Source of the DNA: Vulcanimicrobiota bacterium
GTDB lineage: Bacteria > Vulcanimicrobiota > Vulcanimicrobiia > Vulcanimicrobiales > Vulcanimicrobiaceae
Assembly: GCA_019233165.1 (NCBI GenBank)
Contig: JAFAMS010000363.1
Span: forward strand, 1-5,025
DNA length: 5,025 nt
Reading direction: 5' to 3'
A program made the position numbers and the translations under genes. Under the pieces are notes generated by a model. It worked only from the letters and a program-made list of their open reading frames with translations, was not told where the DNA came from and made no database searches. Each line of letters opens with the position of its first letter. Positions within the stretch are counted from its first letter, which is position 1. Positions 1-5,025 of this stretch are shown in pieces.

Positions 1-1032
1 GAGACGCTCGCGGAGCGCGGGATACCCCGACTCGAGCGACCGTACCACCGCACCCGCAAGCTCGGCCATGAACTCGCGTGGGTAGCCGAGGATGCGGCCG
101 TTGCGGATCGCGCGCCGGATCAAAAAGCGCAGGACGTAACCGCGGTCCGTGTTTGACGGATAGACGCGGTCTCCGATCAGGAACGTCGTGGCGCGAGCGT
201 GATCCGCGATGATGCGCCGCCGCTCGAGCTGCTCCTGAGGGTGCAGGCCGGGGTTTCCGACGCTCGGCTGCGCGGCGACGATCTCGGTGAACAGATCGGT
301 CTCGTACATCGATGCGAAGCCGTTCGCGACCGAAAGCATCCGCTCGAGTCCGGCGCCGGTGTCGATCGCCTTTTTCGGGAGCTCGCTCAGCGTGCCGTCG
401 GCGCCGCGATTGAACTGCTGAAAGACGACGTTCCAGATCTCGAGGAAACGATCGCCTTTGTTCGGCCCATCGTCGTCGGGTCCCGAAGCGTGCTCCGGGC
501 CGGTATCGTAAAAGATCTCGGTACAAGGTCCGCACGGTCCCGTCGGACCCATCGTCCAAAAATTGTCGTCGCCCCAACGCGAGATGCGCTTCGAGGGAAC
601 TCCGATCTCGCGCTCCCAAAGCTCGTGCGCTTCGTCGTCGTCGGTGTGCACCGTGATGAAGAGCTTCTCTCGGTCGAGGCGCAGCCGCTCGGTGACGTAC
701 TCCCACGCCCACGCGATCGCTTCGCGCTTGTAATAGTCGCCGAAGCTGAAATTGCCGAGCATCTCGAGGAACGTCCCGTGCCGGCCCGTCCGGCCGACGT
801 TCTCGATATCGCTCTTCGCGCCGGCGACGCGCAGACACGGCTGCACCGTAACGGCCCGCGGGGCCGGCGCCGGCTCCTCCCCTAAGAAAACCGGGACGAA
901 CTGCTCCATCCCGGCGATCGTGAACAACGTCGTCGACATCTCGTCGGGGATCAGGCTCGCGGCGCTGAGGAACTTGTGGCCTTTGGAAACGAAAAACTCG
1001 ACGAACGACGAGCGAAGCTCTTGACTCTTCAT
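1..1032 (-). CDS. alaS: Alanine--tRNA ligase (AlaRS), N-terminal part, cut by window edge
   Basis: Charges tRNA-Ala with alanine in the cytoplasm using ATP (class IIc synthetase). The 344 visible residues cover the aminoacylation core and the start of the tRNA-recognition region; the editing and C-Ala domains lie beyond the left edge. Visible marks are the LFTIAGMEQF block (residues 36-45), motif 2 with ENVGRTGRHGTF (77-88) and EMLGNFSFGDYYK (90-102), FWTMGPTGPCGPCTEIF (158-174), EIWNVVFQQFNR (198-209), AIDTGAGLERM (222-232) and IADHARATTFLIGDRVYPSN (275-294). The start is the ATG at 1032, because MKSQELRSSFVEFF matches the usual AlaRS beginning. No good Shine-Dalgarno lies at normal distance; the only GAGGGTGG is about 20 bases upstream, inside a palindrome. 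The stretch before ENVG reads RVAGAKSD, where most bacterial AlaRS have RAGGKHND, and the usual RHHTF is RHGTF. Identification is very secure; expression may depend on readthrough from the sigma gene, 41 bases upstream. Confidence 0.98.
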   Translation of the reverse strand, partial: MKSQELRSSFVEFFVSKGHKFLSAASLIPDEMSTTLFTIAGMEQFVPVFLGEEPAPAPRAVTVQPCLRVAGAKSDIENVGRTGRHGTFLEMLGNFSFGDYYKREAIAWAWEYVTERLRLDREKLFITVHTDDDEAHELWEREIGVPSKRISRWGDDNFWTMGPTGPCGPCTEIFYDTGPEHASGPDDDGPNKGDRFLEIWNVVFQQFNRGADGTLSELPKKAIDTGAGLERMLSVANGFASMYETDLFTEIVAAQPSVGNPGLHPQEQLERRRIIADHARATTFLIGDRVYPSNTDRGYVLRFLIRRAIRNGRILGYPREFMAELAGAVVRSLESGYPALRERL

Positions 1033-1040
1033 AGCCGGGC

Positions 1041-1057
1041 GGGTGGCTTCGCCACCC
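1041..1057. repeat. Perfect 17-base inverted repeat between sigma gene and alaS
   Basis: On the minus strand GGGTGGC-GAA-GCCACCC forms a 7-base-pair GC-rich stem with a 3-base loop, in the 41-base gap between the sigma stop (1074) and the alaS start (1032). No T-tract follows, so it is not a standard intrinsic terminator. The only SD-like bases near alaS (GAGGGTGG, 1052-1059) overlap the stem. It could be a dispersed palindromic repeat, an RNA stability or pausing hairpin, or a site that tunes alaS translation. The palindrome is seen; any function is inference. Confidence 0.6.
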
Positions 1058-1073
1058 TCGTAAGGCGCCCCGC

Positions 1074-1892
1074 TCAGCGCTCCTGAAGGGCCGCTCGCAG
1101 CTTTTCGAGTGCTTTGGCTTGGAGCCGCGAGACGTGCATTTGGGAGACGTTGAGACGCTTGGCGATCTCAGTTTGGCTGACACTTTCGTAGAACCGCAGG
1201 TACAAGATCACGCGCTCCCGGCCGGTCAGCACCTCGAACGCGCGCTCGAGATTGGCTTTGTCCTCGAGCAAGTCGAGCGCGGCGTCGTTTTGGCCGACGT
1301 AGTCCGCGAGCGTCTGCGACTTCTTGTCACCCTCGCCGGAGAGCTCCGTGTCGAGCGAAAGCAGGTTGTACGCCTGCCCGAGCTCCTGCGCTTCCAGAAC
1401 GTCTTCCTCGGTCGCACCGAGATGTTCGGCGAGCTCGGCGATCGTGGGACTCCGTCCGATCTTCACGGTCAGTTTTTCGAGCGCGCGATTGACCGCCAGG
1501 TTGAGCTCTTGCAGGCGGCGCGGTACTTTGACAGCCCAGCCTTTGTCGCGGAAATAGCGCTTGATCTCGCCGACGATCGTCGGCGTCGCGTAGGTCGTGA
1601 ACTCGACGCCGCGGTCGAGATCGAAGCGATCGATCGCCTTGAGCAGTCCGACCGTTCCGACTTGGATCAGATCGTCGAGCGCTTCACCGCGATTCGCAAA
1701 CTTGACGGCAAGATAGCGCACGAGATTGAGGTGCGCGACGACGAGGTCGCTGCGCAGCTGGTCGAATTCGGCCGTCCCTTTGGCGGTGATCTCGCCGACT
1801 TCGCGTTCTTTGCGTAGCCGCACGAAGCGCCCGAACGCTTCGCGGGTTCGCTGACGATCCCACCGCTCGTCCTCGTAGGAGGATGCGTGCAT
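1074..1892 (-). CDS. sigB: SigB/SigF/SigG-family RNA polymerase sigma factor (group 3 sigma-70)
   Basis: Directs RNA polymerase to a special promoter set, probably stress or development genes, and is held inactive by the adjacent kinase. The protein is 272 residues, normal for SigB/SigF. Region 2 spans about residues 45-120, with LVRYLAVKFANRGEALDDL and VGTVGLLKAIDRFD (core binding), then EFTTYATPTIVGEIKRYFRD (-10 recognition). KVPRRLQEL (122-130) begins region 3, to about 200. Region 4 (about 205-270) ends in a helix-turn-helix, SQTEIAKRLNVSQMHVSRLQ (239-258). ATPTIVGEIKR followed by VPRRLQEL is a hallmark of the SigB/SigF/SigG group rather than of housekeeping or ECF sigmas. The chosen start, ATG at 1892, overlaps the rsbW stop as TAATG. 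The frame stays open further upstream to 2255, but that would run antiparallel to no known domain and cover most of rsbW. The SD is weak, consistent with coupled translation. The symbol reflects family and context; sigF would be equally fair. Confidence 0.95.
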   Translation of the reverse strand: MHASSYEDERWDRQRTREAFGRFVRLRKEREVGEITAKGTAEFDQLRSDLVVAHLNLVRYLAVKFANRGEALDDLIQVGTVGLLKAIDRFDLDRGVEFTTYATPTIVGEIKRYFRDKGWAVKVPRRLQELNLAVNRALEKLTVKIGRSPTIAELAEHLGATEEDVLEAQELGQAYNLLSLDTELSGEGDKKSQTLADYVGQNDAALDLLEDKANLERAFEVLTGRERVILYLRFYESVSQTEIAKRLNVSQMHVSRLQAKALEKLRAALQER

Positions 1893-2323
1893 TAGCTTTG
1901 GACGTGCTTGACCATCACGAGGCGCGGGCCTCGATGCGGATCGACGTCGTACTCGACCTCGTCCATCAGCGATCGGATCAGGAAGACGCCCAGGCCGCCG
2001 GCGCGCGCCTCTTCTTCTCCGCTCCCCGACTTCACGCTCTCGATTCGCGGTCCGCGGCCGTCGCCGTTTACGCTGACGCGCAACCCGGTCGGACCCGCTT
2101 CCCAGCGAATCTCGATCGTCTCGATCGCTTCGGACTGGTGGATGCAGTTGGTGCACGCTTCGGCGATCGCGAGCTTGAGATCGTCGATCTCGTCCATCGA
2201 GAACCGCAGGCGGCTTGCGACCGCCGCCGCGGCGAGCCGCGCGACCGCGACCCATTCGGCCTTTGCCGGGATGCGAAGCTCGACGCGGCCCGGCGCCTGC
2301 GCCGCGGCTTCGGGGGCGTTCAT
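1892..2323 (-). CDS. rsbW: RsbW/SpoIIAB-like anti-sigma factor serine kinase
   Basis: Cytoplasmic GHKL-fold protein (HATPase_c_2) of 143 residues, close to the family's usual length. By family, it binds and silences the sigma factor encoded just downstream and uses ATP to phosphorylate the STAS antagonist encoded just upstream. Visible marks are the N box, DDLKLAIAEACTN (47-59), with Glu55 and the Mg-binding Asn59; the G1 region, VSVNGDGRG (83-91); and the G2 region and following helix, GGLGVFLIRSLMDEVEYD (109-126), very like RsbW/SpoIIAB. In G1 the usual D-x-G-x-G appears as G87-D-G-R-G91, so the adenine-contacting Asp position holds Gly, with Asp one place later. The ATG at 2323 lies 4 bases after the rsbV stop, and the stop shares a base with the sigma ATG. 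Function is confident from order and motifs; full kinase activity is less certain because of G1. Confidence 0.93.
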   Translation of the reverse strand: MNAPEAAAQAPGRVELRIPAKAEWVAVARLAAAAVASRLRFSMDEIDDLKLAIAEACTNCIHQSEAIETIEIRWEAGPTGLRVSVNGDGRGPRIESVKSGSGEEEARAGGLGVFLIRSLMDEVEYDVDPHRGPRLVMVKHVQS

Positions 2324-2327
2324 TGCC

Positions 2328-2672
2328 CTACACCAGCGCCTTCATCGCGCTTTGCTCGTCATCGAAGATCCCGAAGATCTTGACCAGACCGGTGATGTCG
2401 AAAATCTTCTTGATTTGCGGGTTCGTACAAACCAAGTTCACCGAGCCGCCGTGCTCGCGAACGCGCTTGAGCCCGCCGATGAGGACGCCGAGCCCCGTGC
2501 TGTCGATGTAGCGGACTTTCTCCAAGTTGATGACGAGGTTGTAATGACCTTGATCGATCAGCTCGGTGATCGCATCCTTCACTTTGGGCGACGTGTAGAC
2601 GTCGATCTCGCCCGCGAGGTCGACGACGTATGCATCGCCCTCCGATTCCCGTACGTTGACTTTGATATCCAC
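2328..2672 (-). CDS. rsbV: RsbV/SpoIIAA-like anti-sigma factor antagonist (STAS domain)
   Basis: A single STAS domain of 114 residues, the normal size for RsbV/SpoIIAA. By family, the unphosphorylated form binds the anti-sigma kinase and frees the sigma factor, and phosphorylation by the kinase turns it off. The signature VRYIDSTGLGVLIGGLK (53-69) contains the expected phosphorylated serine, Ser58. The start of the fold, VVDLAGEIDVYTSPKVKDAI (16-35), is typical. The start is GTG at 2672, supported by a GAGGA ribosome binding site 6 bases upstream and by the correct beginning of the STAS fold. It follows the ytxH-like stop by 21 bases and precedes rsbW by 4. A phosphatase to reset it must be encoded elsewhere. 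The sequence alone does not separate a stress (RsbV) from a developmental (SpoIIAA) role. Confidence 0.95.
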   Translation of the reverse strand: MDIKVNVRESEGDAYVVDLAGEIDVYTSPKVKDAITELIDQGHYNLVINLEKVRYIDSTGLGVLIGGLKRVREHGGSVNLVCTNPQIKKIFDITGLVKIFGIFDDEQSAMKALV

Positions 2673-2678
2673 GACCGT

Positions 2679-2683
2679 TCCTC
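2679..2683 (-). promoter_or_regulatory. Ribosome binding site of rsbV
   Basis: GAGGA on the minus strand, 6 bases before the GTG at 2672, in the 21-base gap after the ytxH-like gene. It decides the non-ATG start of rsbV and suggests that this gene is translated independently rather than only by coupling. Confidence 0.7.
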
Positions 2684-2693
2684 GCTTTTCGCT

Positions 2694-3005
2694 CTAGGTG
2701 TTGTGCTGGGGCAGAGATTCCAGCGACGCGCGCTGCTCGTCAGCGGCGCGAAGCCCCTCGCGGGTGGCGTCGTCGACGATCGCCTTCCCCCGACCGATGA
2801 TCTCGGCGACGCTCGACTGAACTTCCGTGCCGAATGCTTTGACGGCCTCGGCAAGATCGTCGTCGGCGTCCTGGACGCGTCCCTTGGTCTCGCGCGAACG
2901 CGCATAGAGAAGATCGCGTGACTCGTCGCCGCTCTGCGGCGCGACCAGCATCGCGACCGCCGCTCCGGCAAGGGCTCCGATAAACAAACCGGAGAGAAAC
3001 CTCAT
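2694..3005 (-). CDS. YtxH-like small membrane protein
   Basis: A protein of 103 residues with one N-terminal hydrophobic segment (about 3-22, FLSGLFIGALAGAAVAMLVA) followed at once by APQSGDESRD. This is the YtxH-domain pattern of a glycine/alanine-rich membrane helix ending in APxSGxExR. The rest (about 30-100) is charged, probably helical, and likely faces the cytoplasm. Its biochemical role is not established. In B. subtilis, ytxH sits with the DUF948 gene ytxG in an operon controlled by SigB and SigH, matching the neighbours here. The ATG at 3005 overlaps the DUF948 stop as ATGA, so translation is probably coupled; the SD is weak. Family membership is fairly sure; a role in stress or envelope function is inference. 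Confidence 0.85.
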   Translation of the reverse strand: MRFLSGLFIGALAGAAVAMLVAPQSGDESRDLLYARSRETKGRVQDADDDLAEAVKAFGTEVQSSVAEIIGRGKAIVDDATREGLRAADEQRASLESLPQHNT

Positions 3006-3403
3006 GATTCGTTGTGCCCGCGCACGAGCCGCCGAACACCCGCGGTAATCCCGGTTAACGTCGCACCGAGGTTCACGACCGACGGCTGCAACGCGGAGCC
3101 GACGAAGCCGACCCCTTTGGCCGCCGAGCTGGAGACGGTCTCGAGCGTCTCGACGACGCCGCCTACCCGAGCGAGCGTCTCGTCGGCCGTATTGGCGATC
3201 CCGTTGACGTGATCGAGGGTCTTGGCCACCGGCGCTCCGAGCGCGGCGAGCTGACGGTCGACTTCGTCGAGCGTCGCGCCGACGCGCTCCAACAGCTTCC
3301 CAACCTGCACCGATGCGTACAAGATTCCTATCCCTATCAAAAGGACTCCAAGTCCGACGGCAGCTTCACGGAAAACGACGGCCCATTCGGATGTGCCGGT
3401 CAC
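3002..3403 (-). CDS. DUF948-like (YtxG-like) small membrane protein
   Basis: A protein of 133 residues with one membrane helix (about 14-33, VGLGVLLIGIGILYASVQVG) and then a long amphipathic region with regularly spaced hydrophobic residues (LLERVGATLDEVDRQLAAL, and onward to about 100). This is the usual DUF948 architecture of a membrane anchor plus a coiled-coil-like tail. The chosen start is GTG at 3403, because GGAGGT lies 7 bases upstream. A longer frame from TTG at 3439 would add 12 residues, but that extension would run through a hairpin and the ribosome binding site. The stop overlaps the YtxH-like start by 4 bases. Function is unknown; the pairing with YtxH and the SigB module supports a stress-linked membrane role. 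Similarity to DUF948 is judged from architecture and partner, so it is less sure than the genes with catalytic motifs. Confidence 0.8.
   Translation of the reverse strand: MTGTSEWAVVFREAAVGLGVLLIGIGILYASVQVGKLLERVGATLDEVDRQLAALGAPVAKTLDHVNGIANTADETLARVGGVVETLETVSSSAAKGVGFVGSALQPSVVNLGATLTGITAGVRRLVRGHNES
3036..3059 (-). promoter_or_regulatory. Possible SigB-type promoter inside the DUF948 gene, reading into the YtxH-like gene
   Basis: On the minus strand, GTTAAC (3059-3054), 12 bases, then GGGTGT (3041-3036). Compared with the B. subtilis SigB consensus GTTTAA-N12-14-GGGTAT, this is 4/6 and 5/6 with allowed spacing. A start near 3030 would lie about 25 bases before the YtxH-like ATG. The site uses a TTA leucine codon and ATT, unusual in this GC-rich coding sequence. 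Chance matches are possible; a weak call. Confidence 0.22.
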
Positions 3404-3410
3404 GTCAAGA

Positions 3411-3416
3411 ACCTCC
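3411..3416 (-). promoter_or_regulatory. Strong ribosome binding site of the DUF948-like gene
   Basis: GGAGGT on the minus strand, 7 bases before the GTG at 3403, is the best Shine-Dalgarno in the window. It decides the start of the DUF948-like gene and lies 2 bases downstream of an 8-base-pair hairpin. Its strength suggests that fresh translation begins here, consistent with the head of an operon. Confidence 0.75.
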
Positions 3417-3418
3417 GG

Positions 3419-3437
3419 GTGCTCGGAAACCGAGCAC
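3419..3437. repeat. Perfect 8-bp inverted repeat just upstream of the DUF948 ribosome binding site
   Basis: GTGCTCGG-TTT-CCGAGCAC on the minus strand gives an 8-base-pair stem with a 3-base loop, ending 2 bases before GGAGGT. No T-run follows on either strand, so an intrinsic terminator for the desulfurase transcript is doubtful. If transcription starts near 3440, this hairpin would form nearly the whole 5' leader. It could stabilise the mRNA, hold the ribosome binding site open, or be an operator. The repeat is seen; its role is inferred. Confidence 0.55.
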
Positions 3438-3446
3438 AAAGCGCAC

Positions 3447-3472
3447 TTACCCTGAGAGCAGGGAAACTACAC
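3447..3472 (-). promoter_or_regulatory. Possible SigB-type promoter for the DUF948-ytxH-rsbVW-sig operon
   Basis: On the minus strand, GTGTAG (3472-3467, including the desulfurase stop codon), 14 bases, then GGGTAA (3452-3447). Against GTTTAA-N12-14-GGGTAT this is 4/6 and 5/6 with allowed spacing. A start near 3440 would put the hairpin (3419-3437) and the GGAGGT site directly in the leader. Its place at the head of the sigma operon fits the autoregulation known for sigB operons. The match is imperfect and GGGT is common in GC-rich DNA, so this is only a candidate. Confidence 0.3.
3450..3463. repeat. Small inverted repeat just after the desulfurase stop
   Basis: CCCTG-CTCT-CAGGG on the minus strand is a 5-base-pair stem with a 4-base loop, starting 3 bases after the desulfurase TAG. 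It is followed by TAAG rather than a T-tract, so it is weak as a terminator. Its right arm overlaps the possible -10 element GGGTAA. It may be chance. Confidence 0.3.
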
Positions 3473-4624
3473 GGGCACCGTAGGGATGCGACGTTGCTCG
3501 GCGACGATGTGGGGCAGAAGCGTGGCAACTCGGTCGATCTCCTCGGCGCTCGTCGTCCGGCCCAGCGAGAACCGGACCGTCCCGCGCCGGCTCTCCTCGG
3601 GAAGGCCCAGTGCCGCGACGACGTGGCTGGGCTCGAGGGAACCGGCGGCGCAGGCGCTTCCCGCGGACGCGGCGACCCCCTCGAGATCGAGGCGGATCAA
3701 CAACGGCTCGGCTTCGAGACCTGCGAACGAGACGCTCAAGTTATTGGGCAGGCGAGCAACCCCTCTTCCGTTCACGACGACTCCCGGAACGCTCGCGAGG
3801 AGCGCGGCTTCGAGCCGGTCGCGGAGCGCGCCGACCCGCTGCGCAAATGCGTGGCGTTCCGCCTCGGCGAGCTCGAGCGCCGCGGCGAGGCCGACGATCC
3901 CGGCGACGTTCTCGGTCCCCGAACGCCGGCCGTACTCCTGGCCTCCGCCGAAGACGAGGGGCTCGATCTGCGTCCCTTCGCGGACGTAGAGCACGGCGAC
4001 GCCTTTGGGGCCGTAGAACTTGTGCGCCGAGATCGCGAGCGCGTCGACGCCGAGCGCGCGAACGCCGAGCGGAAGCTGACCGGGCACCTGGACGGCGTCG
4101 ACTGCAAAGGGGATCCCGCGCGCGTGCGCGATCTCGGCGAGCTGCGCGACCGGCTGCACCGTCCCGATCTCGTTGTTCGCGTACATGATCGTCGCCAGAA
4201 CCGTGTCGTCGCGAAGCGCGGCGGCGAACGCCTCCGCGCCCACGACGCCGTGCGAGTCGACGTCGAGCAACGTGATCTCGAAGCCCTCCTCGCGCAAGGC
4301 CTCCGTCGCGCGCAGCACGGCGCGATGCTCGATCCGGCTCGTCACGACGTGCGCGCCGAGCTCGCGCCGCCCACGCGCAATCCCGAAGAGCGCGAGATTG
4401 TTCGCTTCCGTCCCGCTCGCGCAAAACACGAGCTCTTTCGCCTTGCAGCCGAGAACGACGGCGACGCGGTCGCGCGCGTCGTCGAGGGCCGCGCGTGCGG
4501 CCCTGCCTTCGGCGTGCAGCGAGCTCGGATTATACGCGTTCTCGCCGAAGTACGGGCGCATCGCCTCGAACGCTTCGGCGCGAACCGGCGTCGTCGCCGC
4601 GTGATCGAGATAAATCCGCTTCAC
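3467..4624 (-). CDS. nifS: Cysteine desulfurase, NifS/IscS family (PLP enzyme)
   Basis: Converts L-cysteine to L-alanine and holds the sulfur as a persulfide for Fe-S clusters or tRNA thiolation. The 385-residue protein is full length for the family. It begins with [11 protein letters not shown] (4-14). SGTEANN (70-76) binds the PLP phosphate and EHRAVL (99-104) carries the PLP-stacking His100. [12 protein letters not shown] (147-158) and DAVQ (176-179) contact the cofactor. [10 protein letters not shown] (199-208) holds the PLP lysine, Lys202. RRSGTENV (233-240) binds substrate, and [14 protein letters not shown] (322-335) carries the persulfide cysteine, Cys325. Motif and loop length fit the IscS/NifS group, not SufS. 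The start is GTG at 4624, overlapping the rarA stop as GTGA, with GAGG 7 bases upstream. In Firmicutes a desulfurase next to rarA (YrvO) supplies sulfur to MnmA for tRNA 2-thiouridine; neither mnmA nor an iscU or cymR gene is in view, so the acceptor is unknown. Confidence 0.97.
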   Translation of the reverse strand: MKRIYLDHAATTPVRAEAFEAMRPYFGENAYNPSSLHAEGRAARAALDDARDRVAVVLGCKAKELVFCASGTEANNLALFGIARGRRELGAHVVTSRIEHRAVLRATEALREEGFEITLLDVDSHGVVGAEAFAAALRDDTVLATIMYANNEIGTVQPVAQLAEIAHARGIPFAVDAVQVPGQLPLGVRALGVDALAISAHKFYGPKGVAVLYVREGTQIEPLVFGGGQEYGRRSGTENVAGIVGLAAALELAEAERHAFAQRVGALRDRLEAALLASVPGVVVNGRGVARLPNNLSVSFAGLEAEPLLIRLDLEGVAASAGSACAAGSLEPSHVVAALGLPEESRRGTVRFSLGRTTSAEEIDRVATLLPHIVAEQRRIPTVPV

Positions 4625-5025
4625 GCCTCGCCCTCGCCGGCGAACGGATCGCGCTCGCCGGGCGAGCCTCGGCGCCGGGTTGCGATCCAGTCGACGTATT
4701 TGCGCTCGTCGCCCTGGTCGCCCGGTTCGTAGTACGCGCGTTCGCCGAGCGACTCCGGCAGATACGATTGCAACCGCTCCGGCGGCGGCAGTTCTCCGCC
4801 TCCGCCGCGAATCGCGTAATCCGTGTGGGCGTAGCGATAGCCTTCGCCGTAGCCGAGCTCTTCCATGAGCGGCGTCGGCGCGTTGCGCAGATGCAGCGGG
4901 ACCGGATCGTTCCGCGTCTTCTGCACATCCTCCGCCGCCGCACTGTACGCGCGGCCGACCGAATTGCTCTTCGGCGCCAGCGCGAGATAGAGCGTGGCGT
5001 GCGCGAGCGGATAAAATCCCTCGGG
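4621..5025 (-). CDS. rarA: RarA/MgsA replication-associated recombination ATPase, C-terminal part
   Basis: The last 134 residues of an AAA+ ATPase related to clamp loaders and RuvB, which acts at stalled replication forks; the ATPase domain lies beyond the right edge. The visible part is the C-terminal tetramerisation region typical of Rar[17 protein letters not shown] (visible residues 12-27), then [20 protein letters not shown] (41-60), YRYAH (63-67), YLPESL (88-93) and [10 protein letters not shown] (96-105). Between YRYAH and YLPESL is a stretch with four glycines and three prolines, longer than the usual linker. The tail after YVDWI (110-114) is charged and low-complexity. The stop overlaps the desulfurase GTG as GTGA, so the two genes are probably cotranscribed. 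The frame is open to the edge. Confidence 0.96.
   Translation of the reverse strand, partial: PEGFYPLAHATLYLALAPKSNSVGRAYSAAAEDVQKTRNDPVPLHLRNAPTPLMEELGYGEGYRYAHTDYAIRGGGGELPPPERLQSYLPESLGERAYYEPGDQGDERKYVDWIATRRRGSPGERDPFAGEGEA

Noticed and set aside
199..885. Plus-strand open frame of 228 codons opposite alaS
   Set aside because: It is wholly antisense to conserved AlaRS motifs and its composition is that of a shadow frame.
1893..2255. N-terminal extension of the sigma factor to 393 residues
   Set aside because: The added 121 residues are arginine-rich, cover most of rsbW in another frame and match no sigma region. The ATG at 1892, overlapping the rsbW stop, gives the normal family length.
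1908..2921. Plus-strand open frame of 337 codons opposite rsbW, rsbV and the YtxH-like gene
   Set aside because: It crosses three well-supported genes on the other strand, has no domain and is explained by GC-rich third positions.
3404..3439. Start of the DUF948-like gene at TTG 3439
   Set aside because: The GTG at 3403 has GGAGGT at ideal spacing, and the longer start would place the hairpin and SD inside the coding region.
3419..3463. Rho-independent terminator after the desulfurase gene
   Set aside because: Both hairpins lack a following T-run in the minus-strand direction, so they are listed as inverted repeats only.
3447..3469. Alternative -35 box GTTTCC with GGGTAA
   Set aside because: The spacer is only 9 bases, too short for a SigB-type promoter; GTGTAG with a 14-base spacer fits better.
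3209..4732. Plus-strand open frame of 507 codons opposite the desulfurase gene
   Set aside because: It lies antisense to the desulfurase and rarA, is arginine/aspartate-rich with no recognisable domain, and is what GC-rich codon use produces on the opposite strand.

Overview
The window is a compact, high-GC bacterial chromosome segment in which every supported gene lies on the minus strand, so transcription runs from high to low coordinates. In that direction the order is: 3' end of rarA (replication-recombination ATPase, cut by the right edge); a NifS/IscS-type cysteine desulfurase; a small DUF948-like membrane protein; a small YtxH-like membrane protein; an anti-anti-sigma factor (RsbV-like); an anti-sigma kinase (RsbW-like); a SigB/SigF-family sigma factor; and the 5' part of alaS (cut by the left edge). 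No tRNA, rRNA, CRISPR array, insertion sequence or phage gene was seen, and no gap between genes exceeds about 65 bases.

The core is a complete partner-switching module in the order rsbV-rsbW-sig, as in the Bacillus sigB and spoIIA operons. In that scheme the kinase holds the sigma factor inactive and phosphorylates the STAS protein on a serine, and unphosphorylated STAS protein pulls the kinase away. No PP2C phosphatase (RsbU/RsbP/SpoIIE type) that would reset the switch is in the window, so the input signal cannot be read here. The two membrane proteins upstream resemble YtxG and YtxH of Bacillus subtilis, which belong to a stress operon controlled by SigB. Here that pair is joined to the sigma module itself.

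The genes are tightly packed. The joints rarA/desulfurase (GTGA), DUF948/ytxH-like (ATGA) and rsbW/sigma (TAATG) overlap, which suggests translational coupling. The one gap with room for regulation is the 63 bases between the desulfurase and the DUF948 gene. It holds two small inverted repeats, a strong ribosome binding site and a possible SigB-type promoter; a second possible SigB-type promoter lies inside the end of the DUF948 gene. The 41-base gap before alaS is largely occupied by a perfect 17-base palindrome.

The outer genes (rarA, cysteine desulfurase, alaS) recall the yrvN(rarA)-cymR-yrvO-mnmA...alaS neighbourhood of Firmicutes, but base composition and codon use are high-GC. This would fit a high-GC lineage related to Terrabacteria, such as Eremiobacterota (WPS-2), Dormibacterota or Actinobacteria. 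That placement is a guess from layout and composition and was not tested.
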